Notes under the pieces: generated by a model
Databases searched by the model: none
What the model saw: the letters and a program-made list of their open reading frames with translations, nothing else
What the model was told of the DNA's origin: nothing
Made by a program: the position numbers and the translations under genes
Shown: one piece after another, positions 41,382-51,630 of the stretch
How the letters are laid out: each line of letters opens with the position of its first letter
How positions within the stretch are numbered: the first letter of the stretch is position 1
Source of the DNA: Lumbricus terrestris
Lineage: Eukaryota > Annelida > Clitellata > Crassiclitellata > Lumbricidae
Direction of reading: 5' to 3'
NCBI GenBank assembly: GCA_949752735.1
Contig: OX457043.1
Span: 37,632,605 to 37,696,604 of the forward strand
Length of the DNA: 64,000 bases

Positions 41382-41726
41382 CTACGCCCTCCACACCCAC
41401 TTTACGAAATTTCCACCAATTTCACAATTCCAACGCCCAAAGACAAATCTCCTAAGCGCTATCAAACCCAAAAGCTCCAAACGACCAAAACGCCGTACAA
41501 AATTATCGAACCGACAAATACGTCCCAAAATCAGTAAACTCCATTCATGAACCCCAATTTGACAAATTTGACCGACCGAAATTTCACGAACCAAACAGAG
41601 GACGAACACCAAATTGCTACTAATTTCACAAATGCACGTCCAAAGACAAATTTAACCGACCAAATTTTACGAACAAAACAGAGGACAGTTTAACCGACCG
41701 AACAAAACAGAGGACGGGCCCCCATC
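41382..41726 (-). other. Gmr1-like 5' leader with primer-binding site
   Basis: Untranslated leader. The primer-binding site (sense TGGGGGCCCGTCC) is at about 41712-41724. The leader contains short imperfect direct repeats (caaatttaaccgaccaaatt, and accgaccgaa at several places). Confidence 0.7.
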
Positions 41727-42220
41727 TGTTGCAAGTTGTCTAGGGATGAACGAAAATAAGGTCCACGAGTTGTATAGAAACAACAAGTTTAATGATAGAA
41801 CAGCTATTTACAAGCAATACAAGACTAAGTGTACATTACCAAAGGAATTAACGAGCAGTCCAGTCCTGACACACCAACTTCGACAGGTCTAACGGAGACC
41901 TCTGCCGTCGAAGACACGACTCCTTCCAAAGGTCACCCAGCAGGCGACAGGCACCACAGAACAACGGGTCCAGCGCGAACGGCGTCGAAACATCCACACG
42001 AAGCAACAAAAGGACAAACGGTGTCCCAACCGAACCAAACTCAAAAGGAGCCTTCCAAACGCAAACGGTGCCTGTCAAATGTCTCAGTCACGTCCTATTT
42101 ATACTACGACTAATTAGACTAAAGATCACGCGCGAACGGCACTCCTTCCTATACATCAGCTGTGCCATTAATGTCCGATATTATCAGCAACACTATATAC
42201 GAAGCACAAAGTATCTAACA
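41727..42220 (-). repeat. Gmr1-like 5' LTR, 494 bp
   Basis: TG...CA ends. Bordered by atgt at 42221-42224, the partner of 35885-35888. Confidence 0.93.
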
Positions 42221-42224
42221 ATGT

Positions 42225-42376
42225 ACACTTATGCAATTTAAACAACTGAACAGACAGCTTTGTAATTACACGGCGCTAATAGCAGCCTACAAAGCAAATC
42301 CGCCCAACGGAAGCTCGAACTCACTACCTCTCGCTCTCTTGGCCAGCGTGTTAACCACTACTCTACCGGGCCCCCA
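42225..42376 (-). mobile_element. SINE-like sequence with tRNA-like head
   Basis: Read on the minus strand, the segment ccggtagagtagtggttaac resembles a polymerase III A box, and gtgagttcgagcttcc about 30 bp on resembles a B box. It sits inside Copia gag, next to the Gypsy. A cloverleaf is imperfect, so it is a tRNA-derived SINE head and not a functional tRNA gene. Confidence 0.5.
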
Positions 42377-42581
42377 ATACATTTGCCGTAGTTTCTTTCC
42401 TTAGATGAAGTTGGTTGTCTTCAACTAAGAAACCTATCGTGGCTCTTGCTTTTGCATCTTTACTTTGCCACGTTTCCGTCATAGGATCGGGGGTTTCTTT
42501 AGTGACAGTGTCCCACAAATCCTCTTTAATTAACAGAAGTTCAACTTTAAACTTCCAAGTCTGGTAGTTCTGATTGTTCAA
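42363..42581 (-). pseudogene. Copia gag N-terminus
   Basis: 72 codons starting MNNQNYQTWKFKVELLL, the typical Copia gag start (N-Y-x-x-W-K-x-K). It runs through DAKARATIGFLVEDNQLHL and is cut after KETTA by the SINE-like insert. It continues at 35.83 kb. Confidence 0.9.
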
Positions 42582-42776
42582 TTTTTGCGATTTTACCTGA
42601 GCCCTTATCCGTCATCTTTATTCTTTCGGTGAAAATAAATAAACAACTGTTTCTCGCATTTCTGTCTCGATGTAAGAAAACAGTCTCGCTATACTGCGCA
42701 GTTGACCGGATTATCCTTATATGTCTTATTAAAGTTCCATATCATAAACTTTTGTGATCATTACGTGTTCTGTGCT

Positions 42777-42792
42777 TGCTGGGCCCATAACC
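42777..42792 (-). promoter_or_regulatory. Copia primer-binding site (tRNA-iMet anticodon arm)
   Basis: The plus-strand sequence tgctgggcccataacc equals the anticodon stem-loop region of animal initiator tRNA-Met. Its complement directly follows the 5' LTR on the sense strand. Copia elements prime from this internal tRNA region and not from the 3' CCA end. Confidence 0.85.
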
Positions 42793-42915
42793 TGTTAAGA
42801 AACGAAGCGGATCACTTGTTCACTAAGAACAAAACGCGAGAAAGAAGAACCGACGACTACATAATATTAGAATAATCATAGTCGTTATATAGCGCTAGAT
42901 CTATACAGTCCAACA
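42793..42915 (-). repeat. Copia 5' LTR, 123 bp
   Basis: Shorter partner of 31955-32152, lacking about 75 bp in the middle. The deletion removes part of the presumed R/U5 region. Followed by the ggtgg duplication. Confidence 0.9.
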
Positions 42916-43431
42916 GGTGGCATATCTGATCAACTTGGACGTCGCTGCTCGTTCGTCGGCTTCGCCAGCTATGAGGGATGTATGTGGAAGATGGGACATG
43001 ACGTAAGTGTCGGGCACTGTCACATCCCATGCCAGACATCGACCACGTGACCAAGGGATGAGAGTTACGCCGTCTGGACGCTTTCCATAGTCTCTAATCA
43101 GACCGTGGGGTTCTTTGTGAGAAGGGATATGCGCTCTGCCGAGAGCTCTCCAGACGATGTCGTTGATCATACTGCGTCTTTTATGTTTTCCGCTTCCTCC
43201 TCTGCATACCAGCCCATGCAGCCCTCTTGCGTCGATACTCTCTCGGCAGTGGTGGCAAAGATGTGGTTGACACAGCGTCCACCAGAGTCTGCCCGAGAGT
43301 TGTTCCCATCCATGTTCCGATGTTGACAGTCTAACCCCGACTGCGAATCGTATTTCTTCGTCTGAGAGACGCAGGCCCAGAGCAGACACAGGGGGAGCAG
43401 GCATCCAGTCTCCAGAATATGCCACCATCAC
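42916..43431 (-). pseudogene. LINE M endonuclease domain
   Basis: Frame from YSGDWMPAPPVSALGLRLSD through a 17-residue foreign insert, then zinc motif [54 protein letters not shown] and AWDVTVPDT. The lysine block is cut by the Copia LTR. Confidence 0.85.
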
Positions 43432-43637
43432 CAGAACCCACGCTTTTGTGGCGGTCGCCCTGGAGACCGGCGGAGCTTGGTGTTCTGAAGGACAGAAATT
43501 AATTTCCGAGCTGGGGAACCGAATAACTGCCGCAACCCATGATCCGATGGAGACATCATACCTGTTCCAGCGGATCTCAGTGGCTCTTCAACGAGCGAAT
43601 GCCATCTGCTTCTCGGGAACAATGCCACTGCTCGCGA
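43425..43637 (+). repeat. Inverted copy of LINE M 3' coding end
   Basis: The plus-strand frame gives ETGGAWCSEGQKLISELGN and LQRANAICFSGTMPLL, nearly the same as the protein end at 31731-31928. It interrupts the minus-strand frame between LLASRA and YSGDW. It includes atatgccaccatcaccagaa, the undisrupted sequence of the Copia target site with a single ccacc. Confidence 0.9.
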
Positions 43638-44359
43638 GGCTAGCAGGCGAGCACGGTCGCATGGGACTCTGGCAGACTCAAGCAGGCCAGTCCAAACCTT
43701 TTCTGTAAAACGGCGATCCCACTCTTTCTGGCTGTGAGATGCTGCTCCAGTTGGTGGATCTGCGCCTGTCATGATTATCCATGCGTTGAGAGAGTCTGCA
43801 AGAACATATGGAGCATCAGCTAACTCTGTAGGTAGTATGCAAGCCTGAAGTTCGCTCGTGCTAGTGGCAGAAGCCAGAAAGGCAGAAAGTGCCAGCGTTG
43901 ATGCACAACGAACTCCAAGGCCACCATCTCTGACAGGCAAAGAAGCCTGGAGCCAGCGGTCGTCGGCAAGGTTCACGTTCAAGATGGTTGAAAGGCCCTC
44001 TCTCAATAAATGGTCGAACCGAGCCAGGCTAGGGCAATCAGCACAGACAGCAGTGCGCATGCTGTAGAGCAGTTTCGGAACGCTCAAGCTGTTTTCGAGG
44101 AACACAAGAGCGTCATGTGTATCAAGCATTGATAGTCTTGTGATTGCCCTTTCTATATCGTTGGCCTTTGAACCGACGACCATCTCCACAGTTGGACCTG
44201 GCAACAGAGGTGCACCCAGCAAGGTCATATCCTCAAAGGCCATGTTCGTAAAACCTTCAAACGCCGGGTCGTCGAATTTCATCTGATTGTTGTTGCAGGC
44301 AATTTCGCATGTGGTGCGGTTTGAAATCAACCCCAGGTTCTGCGCTTCTTCTGCAATCA

Positions 44360-44360
<1 letters not shown>
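43638..44360 (-). pseudogene. LINE M post-RT region
   Basis: Frame with LGLISNRTTCEIACNN, EDMTLLGAPLLPGPTVEMV, LADDRWLQASLPVRDGGLGVRC and the linker to DRARLLASRA. It then reads into the inverted segment (the residues after this are meaningless). Truncated after the RT palm by the ATC array. Confidence 0.85.
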
Positions 44361-44607
<247 letters not shown>

Positions 44608-46499
44608 AACACAATCATTTATTAAAAACCAATCGAACTTGAAACCAGACTAAAAACAAAAAAGTATACATGCATAAAGTGCATTGTTCTCGTCCCCGAT
44701 GAGTGGTGCAAAAGAGCCTCTAAAAGCAAAAGCATTAAAACGTTGCGTGCAGATAGAAAGTCTCTGAAAGAGATAAACAATTTCCATAGGATCGCCAGAA
44801 ACAGCGGCACAACGGCGGCCCAACTACAATAAAAATTCGCGACCCGTGCGATTGCGATTGGCACAAACTCATGGGAGACAGGAAGCGTCGAGTACTTGCT
44901 ACACTTTCGATCCGCCGCATGTTCAGCAGCACCTCCGGATACCGTTGATGACATATGTAAATAGGAGACAGCACATGTGTGGATGACTGTGAAGTCCCAG
45001 GCAATATATTTACTTCTGGCCCATGGGACGAGAGTGGCACCGTCTGGTCTTTTGCCGTCCGTTCTAATCAGGCCTGGGAGGCTCTTTCGAACTGGAGATG
45101 TCAGCCTTCGCGAGAGCCCTCCACACTAAGTCGTTGACCGCAAAGTGTCGGGCTGTTCTTACAGAAGAACGTCTACAGACCAACCCGTGGTGTCCTCTTG
45201 TGTCGGCGGTCTCTCCGCACTGACACTGGTGCGGTGTATATAGATCCAAACCCAGACGCAATCCAACGGCCACCCGGATTGCCTCATTGCTTAGATCCAA
45301 GCCACAGGCGGTCACAGGAATAGTTGATAGCCAGTCCCCCGCATGAGGGGAGGTCACCGCAAATAGCCTGGCCGTGTTGACCGGATCGCTGTAGGCGGCC
45401 CATACCGCTGTCCTGTCTACCTCAATCACACGCTCTTCCTGCTCCAAAGGGGCTCTGCACTGCTCGGCTGGGTGTTCTTGCGGACCTCGAGCAATCGTCG
45501 ATATGGACGTCATCCCACTCCTCCTTGCACAGAATCATACTCACGATTGACTTGGTCGATGCGGCTGATGCCAAGTAAGCTGAAGATGCCAACATCGAGA
45601 CACGTCTAACTCAGAGTCCATCTCTAATTGTGAGTGTGGTTTGTAGCCATTGGATGTTCCTGACGCTGATGTTGATGATGTTCTCTAGCCCTTTACGCAT
45701 ATGATCATCCATTTTCTCGAGCAGTGGATGGCTGTGGCAAATAGGTAAGTTTTGCTGCCCCAAAACTTGCCCGCAGCAGGATCAACGCTGCCTGGGCTCG
45801 AAGGCAGGCCAGGTCCGTCACTGCCCGTTCCAATAACTCGCTGTGCCTCAGCAGCGTCCCGTCCAAAGCCCCACCTCGGAACAATGGGGCCCCCAGTAGG
45901 AGGAGCGACCCCATGTCCATCCGTTCGAATCCTTCGAAATCTGGCTCCGTTTGTTCTGTCTTTGAATAGAGTTAACATTTTTTACTATTCAAGCAGATAC
46001 CAAGCGATGTCTCCAAATCTTTAATCGATGCCACATCCTGCCGTACGCCCTCCTTCCTTCCTCCCAGAGAGATGTCGTCCAGATAGCCAAGCCTGAAAAT
46101 TGAGCCCATTGCACGCAAGACTGGCTGCAGAGACAGAAGAGGCCCCAATGGATCTCCCTGTTGCGGTCCCATCTTCACACACGAACCACGAAGGAGCCAA
46201 ACTGCAGCTGAGAATCTGCTGCGTACGACTGATGTGTGAAGGCGTAGATCTCGGGTATAGTGTCGTAAACCGTCTGCAGCATGACGTCTCTTCGCAATGT
46301 GTTGAATGCGTTTGTGAAGTCAAGTTTCACGAAGATCTCGTCCTCTGTCATGTTAGTGACGAAACTCCTAGCCGCATGTACTGCCGCTTCACCGCCTCCT
46401 GTGACCCCCCACTCCAACTTGTAATGGGGCGAAGAAAGATTATGGCCTTCCGAGGGCGTAGCTATTTGCGCACTTCGCTGCCAGCCTCCTCCAGGAGTC
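44608..46499 (-). mobile_element. Endonuclease LINE copy N, decayed sister of H
   Basis: 1.9-kb copy, about 90 percent similar to copy H but with many small deletions and shifts. The endonuclease is at 44622-45513, thumb at 45705-45920, and RT at 45972-46323 with the catalytic site in the LGYLDDISLGG frame. The 5' end meets an unrelated LINE tail at 46499 and not an ATT array. Confidence 0.88.
45064..45513 (-). pseudogene. LINE N thumb end and zinc motif
   Basis: 149 codons: VTSPHAGDWLSTIPVTACGLDLS, intact zinc motif CQCGETADTRGHHGLVC, RHFAVNDLVWRALAKAD, SSKEPPRPD where a one-base change breaks the frame. The RPD core follows in another frame. Confidence 0.8.
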
Positions 46500-46513
46500 T
46501 TGTCGTCAGCCAA
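45972..46513 (-). pseudogene. LINE N RT remnant
   Basis: Two frames: GGGEAAVHAARSFVTNMTEDEI with VKLDFTNAFNTLRRD (46175-46513), and MGPQQGDPLGP with the catalytic YLDD (45972-46178). Separated by a 2-bp change (cacac repeat) near 46.18 kb. Confidence 0.8.
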
Positions 46514-46800
46514 TCCTCGATCCGAGGGTTGGTCGCATCATGGACGAGCTTTCTCCATCTCTTCCAGTGCCTTGTGTCCACCAGAGTCTGCCCGAGAGTT
46601 GTTCCCATCCATGTTCCGATGTTGACAAGCCAGCCCATCCTCGGCCTCCCTCTTGTTCTTGCTCCCGGTACATTTCCCTGTGTCTTGTCATTCCGTACCG
46701 GTTTCTACCATGGGCATAATCCCTCTTTCAGTAGCCAACTTTTCGCCCCTGCCCTGATTGCTCAACAGGAGACGCGGACCTTGGTCACCCGGGCGACGTC
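46500..46800 (-). pseudogene. C-terminal end of another LINE
   Basis: Minus-strand reading GRPRMGWLVNIGTWMG, then DTRHWKRWRKLVHDATNPRI, the usual C-terminal end of APE-type LINEs. One frameshift near 46.64 kb. It contains the 52 bp (46576-46627) also found inside LINE copy M. Confidence 0.65.
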
Positions 46801-47367
46801 CTAGCCGGTATGAGTTTTGATGTGTATTCCTGTCCATTTTGCTTTTTGTGAGATTAAGGTGGTAGGTTCCCTCGTCTTTCCACCTCGCAGTGAGCGATCT
46901 AGTGACTTAGCACTCAGATCGTCCCTTTTTGCGCGACAGTCGTTGCTGCTTCTGGAGCCGTCTTCCGCCTGTCCCGCAATACAAGTAAGTATGGTAAACC
47001 ATACGGGTTTACTACTCACTGTTCACTGTACATCTTCTCAATGGTATTTAGGCCCCCTACTTAGCGGTTTGTCCCTTTTGATGTGCCTATTGCTCCCACG
47101 TTGTTATTCTGTATAATATTATAGCCTTTATGTGAATTTGCTAAGTAATTATTCTGATAATGTCTATACTTGGTTACATGTCTGCATGATTGTAATGGAT
47201 CAATCAAAAATGTCTATTGTATAACTATTTTTATTTATATGCATCGCTTCATAAGACCACATGTATAATTATAATCCACAGCAATACTTTATTCTATAAA
47301 CTTTGTCGTTTTTGTCATCCCTTGCCTGTCGATTTTGTTAATAGCAAAAAATTATTTTAAGCTGAAA
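46801..47367. other. Unassigned spacer
   Basis: About 570 bp with no recognised family. A 99-codon plus frame at 46817-47116 has no motif. AT-rich to the right. Confidence 0.35.
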
Positions 47368-48345
47368 AATGGCTCTCACAACTGAATAACCTAGCCTCTG
47401 TGGCGATGTACTTCAAGTTGTGGCGACTCCAACCAAGTGTAACTAAGACAGTCTCATGTGCCTTTCGTCTCTACAACGCGCAGGCCAATCGTGAGCTGAG
47501 AATCTACCTCAATGGGCAGCGCATCAGACATGAGCCGCACCCGGTGTACCTAGGTGTGACCCTATCCTGTCATATCACGAGAACATGAAGAAAGCAGCAG
47601 CCAAAGTGGGCACTCGTAACAACCTCTTAAGCAAACTTGCTGGCTCAAGCTGGGGAGCCCTCGCCCCGACCCTACGCAGTTCAGCCTTGGCTCTGTGCTA
47701 CTCAACAGATGAGTATTGCGCCCCTGTCTGGGCTCGTTCAAGTCACACTAACCTGCTGGACGTAAAGCTGAACGCATCAATGCGCATCATCTCGGGCACA
47801 CTCCGCCCCACGCCATTGCCGTTTCTCCCCCAGGTTCTAAGCAACATTCCACCACCACATCTCAGAAGACGGGAGGCGACGGCAAGACTACTCGCCAAAG
47901 TCAGCTTGAATGACAGACTCCCGCTGAACGCAGATATCATGTTCCATCCAGCTGTGCGTCTACCGTCGAGACGGCCCGTTTGGCTGAATCCACCGGTGGA
48001 CATGACAGTTAATTCGGACTGGAGTGCTGAGTGGTCTGCAACTGATGCTGTGAACCATACCCTCGTGCCCGTGCCGTCTGTCTGGCCTTCTGGCTTCAAC
48101 CTACCACGTCGTCTCTGGTCCGCACTGAACCAATTCAGATCCGGTCAGGGCCGCTGTGCGGCAAATCAATTTCGTTGGAAGCAGGTTACGTCCCCTTTCT
48201 GCAGCTGTGGAGAAATTCAAACTATGTCCCACATCGTTAATGACTGTACAACAACTTGTTTCCCGGGTGGATTAACCGCACTCCACGTTGCTGATGAGGC
48301 TGCTGTATGCTGGCTTAGCGCGAACTGCATACGCTAAATAATAAT
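47368..48345 (+). mobile_element. Jockey-like LINE, 5' truncated
   Basis: Plus-strand 3' part of a LINE: end of RT and C-terminal zinc region in two frames (47400-47588 and 47585-48337), with a taaataataataa 3' tail. It is about 95 percent similar to the inverted sequence 50766-51612, so the two form a long inverted repeat separated by 2.4 kb. Confidence 0.88.
47585..48337 (+). pseudogene. Jockey-like RT C-terminal region
   Basis: 250 codons: KVGTRNNLLSKLAGSSWGAL, then LCYSTDEYCAPVWARSSHT, LNASMRIISGTLRPTP, VLSNIPPPHLRR, and a C-terminal Cys-His motif CSCGEIQTMSHIVNDC. The upstream 62 codons (PHPVYLGVTL) are in another frame because of a deletion near 47.57 kb. It ends at a natural stop. Confidence 0.88.
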
Positions 48346-48530
48346 AAATGTGGGCGCTGATCGAAGAAATCTCGAGATTCCGATTACAAATACAAAAACC
48401 CCAACCAAAACATGCAGATTCTTTTCGTGGAACAAATACTGATAGATAGGCCTATCTGGTCATAAAGATATAATTATTTAGTCCTAGTAGTGACGACTTT
48501 TCTAATGCACAGTTTCAGCTAATTTGTTTA

Positions 48531-49473
48531 GGGTAAAGTGGGGTAATTTCGGCATGAGGCTAATTTCGGCACCCCCCAGTAGCCGATAAACTATCTTTCA
48601 CTAAGATTCCTCTATGGTGTGACGTCATAGATCACAACATTGCAATATTAGAAAAGTTCACCAACACATTAAAAACACTTTTGTTCAGTCATTTTTGTTT
48701 TGAAGCATTTTCGTAATTGTTTCTTGATTTAGAAAAACTCTGTTGAAAATCTGGTGTCGGTCACAAAAATAAATGTACTGATTTGTCTACAAGTATGGCT
48801 ACCAGGGTGCATCAATGCTGAACGATAATACGACGTATCATATCGTATCAATATCCATAGGCACAGTGCCCGTAGAAGTCCCACGCCACTCTCTGTTTGA
48901 ATCTGTCTCGCGTCATGTTACCCAGCTTCAACCGGTCCGGTCAGCAGGTCTGCTCCATACCATTAACATCTTGAAGCAGCTGGACCACCTTGTCTGATTG
49001 AAGAGAACATTGGGAGAGAGGCATGAAGGACAACCTGGGTCAATGTCCGTATGCGTTCCATGCTCTCTCCTCCGACTCTGTCCACGTCTGCCCTGCCCGA
49101 CCTGTGCATGTCTGCTCCACATCATGACACCTTGGAGCATCTGGGCCGCTATGTCACTTGTGTCGTGGTTTTTTGCGGATTTCAATCGTCTTGGTCTTTT
49201 ACTGCCAGCGTATCGCCACCCATCTGGCAAACCTTCCTCCTTTTGTCCGGGCTTAGGACCGGCGCAGGGACGTTGTTGGTTCCCTGTGGCGGAGGATGGA
49301 TGCAGTTTAACGTCGTGCCCAGAACAATACGACGTGCCCAGGACAATACGACGTATAGCAACTGATTATTTATTTTACTTATCTACAGAGGCAAATTTCG
49401 GCACCGAAATCTTGTCTAATCCCGGCAGTGCCGAAATTTGCCCAGGGATGGTGCCGAAATTACCATTCTGCCT
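48531..49473. mobile_element. TA-flanked inverted-repeat element
   Basis: Ends gggtaaagtggggtaatttc and, inverted, aggcagaatggtaatttcgg, with TA on both outer sides (48529-48530 and 49474-49475). Inner copies of taatttcggcacc lie near each end. No transposase. It contains the dispersed 440-bp repeat. Likely a non-autonomous Tc1/mariner or pogo-like element. Confidence 0.65.
48866..49350. repeat. Dispersed 440-bp repeat, copy 2
   Basis: Partner of 17825-18262, same orientation, nested in the TA-flanked element. Short atacgacgtat motifs border it on both sides (48828 and 49350), perhaps its own ends or target. Confidence 0.8.
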
Positions 49474-49645
49474 TATTTCGGTGAAATTATCGTCTTAGTT
49501 CTGTTAGTACTTAGACTTAGTTCCTCCTGTTCCGTTCGGAGCATTGGTCGACATGTCTTCGCCACTCCACACGGTCGCCAGTCACCTCCTCCGCCTCGTC
49601 CCAACCCAGCCCCATTCTCTCCAGGTCTCCCTTGAATGCACGTCT

Positions 49646-50446
49646 TTATGTGTTTCTTGGTCTGCCTCTTCTTCGCTTTTCACCCTCCGGCACCCATCCT
49701 ATCGCCGTCCTCGCAATCCTCTCCTTTGGTAGTCTAAGGATGTGCGCAGCCAACCTTCCTCTTCTCCCCATGATGATATACTCCAGGTCTCTTGATCCCG
49801 CCAATTTCAACACCTCCTCATTTCTGATGTGATCCTTCCATGAGATGCCCAGGATGGATCGTAGGCACCTCCGGTGAAAGACATTTAGTTGTTTTGTTGT
49901 ATTTGCTGTTGTCTTACAGGTTTCACTCGCATATAGTACCACAGGCAACACCAACGACGAATACAGTCGGATATTTGTGTCTCTATGTATTGCTCCTGAT
50001 CTCCACACTGTTCTCATTCTTTGGAAGACCGCAGCTGCTTTACCAATTCTTGTCCTTACATCCACCTCTTTGCCCCCATCCCTCTCCATATAGCTTCCCA
50101 TATATGGGAAGTTGTTGACATACTCTACGTTTTCCTGTCCGATCCTGATGCTTGGATGTTCTCTTTCGCCGATTATCATAGCTTTAGCATTTGCACTGCT
50201 GATGTGCAACCCCGCTCCCTCCCCCAACTCTTGTAGTCTCGTAGTCATCCTCTGTATAGCTACGTGTGTTTCACATAACAATGCTATGTCATCCGCAAAG
50301 TCCAGATCCTTCAACGTACCCTGATCCCAACTAATGCCTGCCGTAGCATCGTCCATCGCTCTTTTCATGATGTAATCGATGACAAGAGCAAATAAGAATG
50401 GAGACAGCACACAACCCTGCCGTCCTCCTGTTTCTATCTGGAGCAT
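49646..50446 (-). pseudogene. RTE-like RT palm and C-terminus
   Basis: 266 codons: GGRQGCVLSPFLFALVIDYIM, the catalytic FADD in LDFADDIALL, VEYVNNFPYMGSYM, then LYSSLVLPVVLYASETCKTTAN, LNVFHRRCLRSILGISWKDH and the GRPRNT end. After this a stop occurs, and the last 40 codons (RRHVDQCSERNRR) continue to about 49525. The upstream RT (VKVFCRVIMNR, LWSIVRLYGVPEKYN) extends to 50757 with two stops. Confidence 0.85.
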
Positions 50447-50773
50447 TATCGTGTTGCCATTCTCTATTCTGATGCAACAGCTTGCGTCCTGGTAAAGAGC
50501 TTTGAAAATGTTGTTGTACTTTTCCGGAACTCCGTAAAGCCTGACAATGCTCCAGAGCTTGTCTCTGTTTATGCTGTCAGTTTCCTGAAGTCGACGAAGT
50601 TCACCAACAATTCTTTGTTGAACTCTCTACACTGTTCGATTACGTTCCTTAGTGTGCATATTTGCTCGTTACAGGTCGAAACCCAGCTTGTTCCTCCCTC
50701 ATGGATCCATATGCTCTGTTCTTGACCGATTCATTATCACTCTGCAAAAGACTTTGACTGGTATTATTATTAT

Positions 50774-51612
50774 TTAGCGTATGTAGTTCGCGCTGAGCCA
50801 GCATACAGCAGCCTCATCAGCAACGTGGAGTGCGGTTAATCCGCCCGGGAAACAAGTTGTTATACAGTCATTAACGATGTGGGACATAGTTTGAATTTCT
50901 CCACAGCTGCAGAAAGGGGACGTAGACTGCTTCCAACGAAATTGATTTGCCGCACAGCGGCCCTGACCGGATCTGAATTGTTTCAGTGCGGACCAGAGAC
51001 GACGTGGTAGGTTGAAGCCCGGGGGCCAAACAGACGGCACGGACACGAGGGAATGGTTTACAGCATCAGTTGCAGACCACTCAGCACTCCAGTCCGAATT
51101 AACTGTCATGCCCACCGGTGGATTCAGCCAAACGGGCCGTCTCGACGGTAGACACACAGCTGGATGGAACATGATATCTGCGTTCAGAGGGAGTCTGTCA
51201 TTCAAGCTGACTTTAGCGAGTAGTCTTGCCGTCGCCTCCCGTCTTCTGAGATGTGGTGGTGGAATGTTGCTTAGGACCGGGAGTCACGGCAGTGGCGTGG
51301 GGCGGAGTGTGCCCGAGATGATGCGCATTGATGCGTTCAGCTTTACGTCCAGCAGGTTAGTGTGACTTGAACGAGCCCAGACAGGGGCGCAATACTCATC
51401 TGTTGAGTAGCACAGAGCCAAGGCTGAACTGCGTAGGGTCGGGGCGAGGGCTCCCCAGCTTGAGCCAGCAAGTTTGCTTAAGAGGTTGTTGCGAGTGCCC
51501 ACCTTGGCTGCTGTTTTCTTCATGTTCTCGTGATATGACAATGACCTGTCTAGGGTCACGCCTAGGTACACCGGGTGCGGCTCATGTCTGATGCGCTGCC
51601 CATTGAGGTAGA
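50774..51612 (-). pseudogene. Jockey-like RT C-terminal region, copy 2
   Basis: Two frames (51284-51571 and 50774-51205) with the same content as 47585-48337: VYLGVTLDRSLSYHENMKK, LAGSSWGALAPTLRSSALAL, DEYCAPVWARSS, and the C-terminal CSCGEIQTMSHIVNDC. The frameshift is near 51.28 kb. Homology ends at gaggtaga (51612), where the Penelope element begins. Confidence 0.88.
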
Positions 51613-51613
51613 A

Positions 51614-51630
51614 GTCGAAATAGACGAAAC
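51614..51630 (+). ncRNA. Hammerhead ribozyme remnant
   Basis: gtcgaaatagacgaaac: a three-base-pair stem (gtc/gac) with an AT-rich loop followed by GAAA-C, like stem II and the second core strand of the minimal hammerheads found in Penelope elements. The first core strand CTGATGA is absent, because the Jockey sequence joins here. Non-functional. Confidence 0.35.

Larger units (their letters stand above)
35889..42220 (-). mobile_element. Gmr1-like Gypsy LTR retrotransposon, nearly intact
   Basis: 6.3-kb element, minus strand. LTRs of 507 and 494 bp (TGTTGC...TAACA) differ mainly by one 13-bp tandem duplication and a few substitutions. 4-bp target duplication ATGT. Primer-binding site beginning TGGGGGCCCGTCC two bases after the 5' LTR. 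Polypurine tract AAGAAGAGGGGTA before the 3' LTR. A single gag-pol frame (41381-36603) has integrase before RT, the Gmr1 order, and is broken only by two in-frame stops. No envelope gene. Confidence 0.93.
31955..42915 (-). mobile_element. Ty1/Copia LTR retrotransposon, split by a Gypsy
   Basis: Complete span from LTR to LTR, minus strand: LTRs 31955-32152 and 42793-42915, TG...CA ends, 5-bp target duplication ggtgg. The primer-binding site (42777-42792) complements the anticodon arm of initiator tRNA-Met, as in Drosophila copia. Polypurine tract AAGGAGGGG at 32153. The order is gag, protease, integrase, RT, RNase H. It has stops and shifts in pol and is interrupted in gag by a SINE-like sequence and the Gmr1-like Gypsy. 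Confidence 0.9.
42916..44359 (-). mobile_element. LINE copy M, 5' part, right of the Copia insertion
   Basis: Continuation of 31687-31954. It contains the post-RT region (43640-44360), the zinc motif and the RPD core (42916-43431), ending at KLIRYAT where the Copia begins. Two foreign pieces lie inside: a 52-bp in-frame insert at 43277-43328, and an inverted copy of the element's own 3' coding end at about 43425-43637. The 5' end borders (ATC)n. Confidence 0.9.

Noticed and set aside
42240..42376. Functional tRNA gene
   Set aside because: A and B boxes are present but the stems do not pair well and it is embedded in a retrotransposon. Better read as a SINE head.
46817..47116. 99-codon Leu-rich frame as a small secreted protein
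   Set aside because: The hydrophobic stretches are not in a signal-peptide position and no homologous copy in the window keeps the frame.
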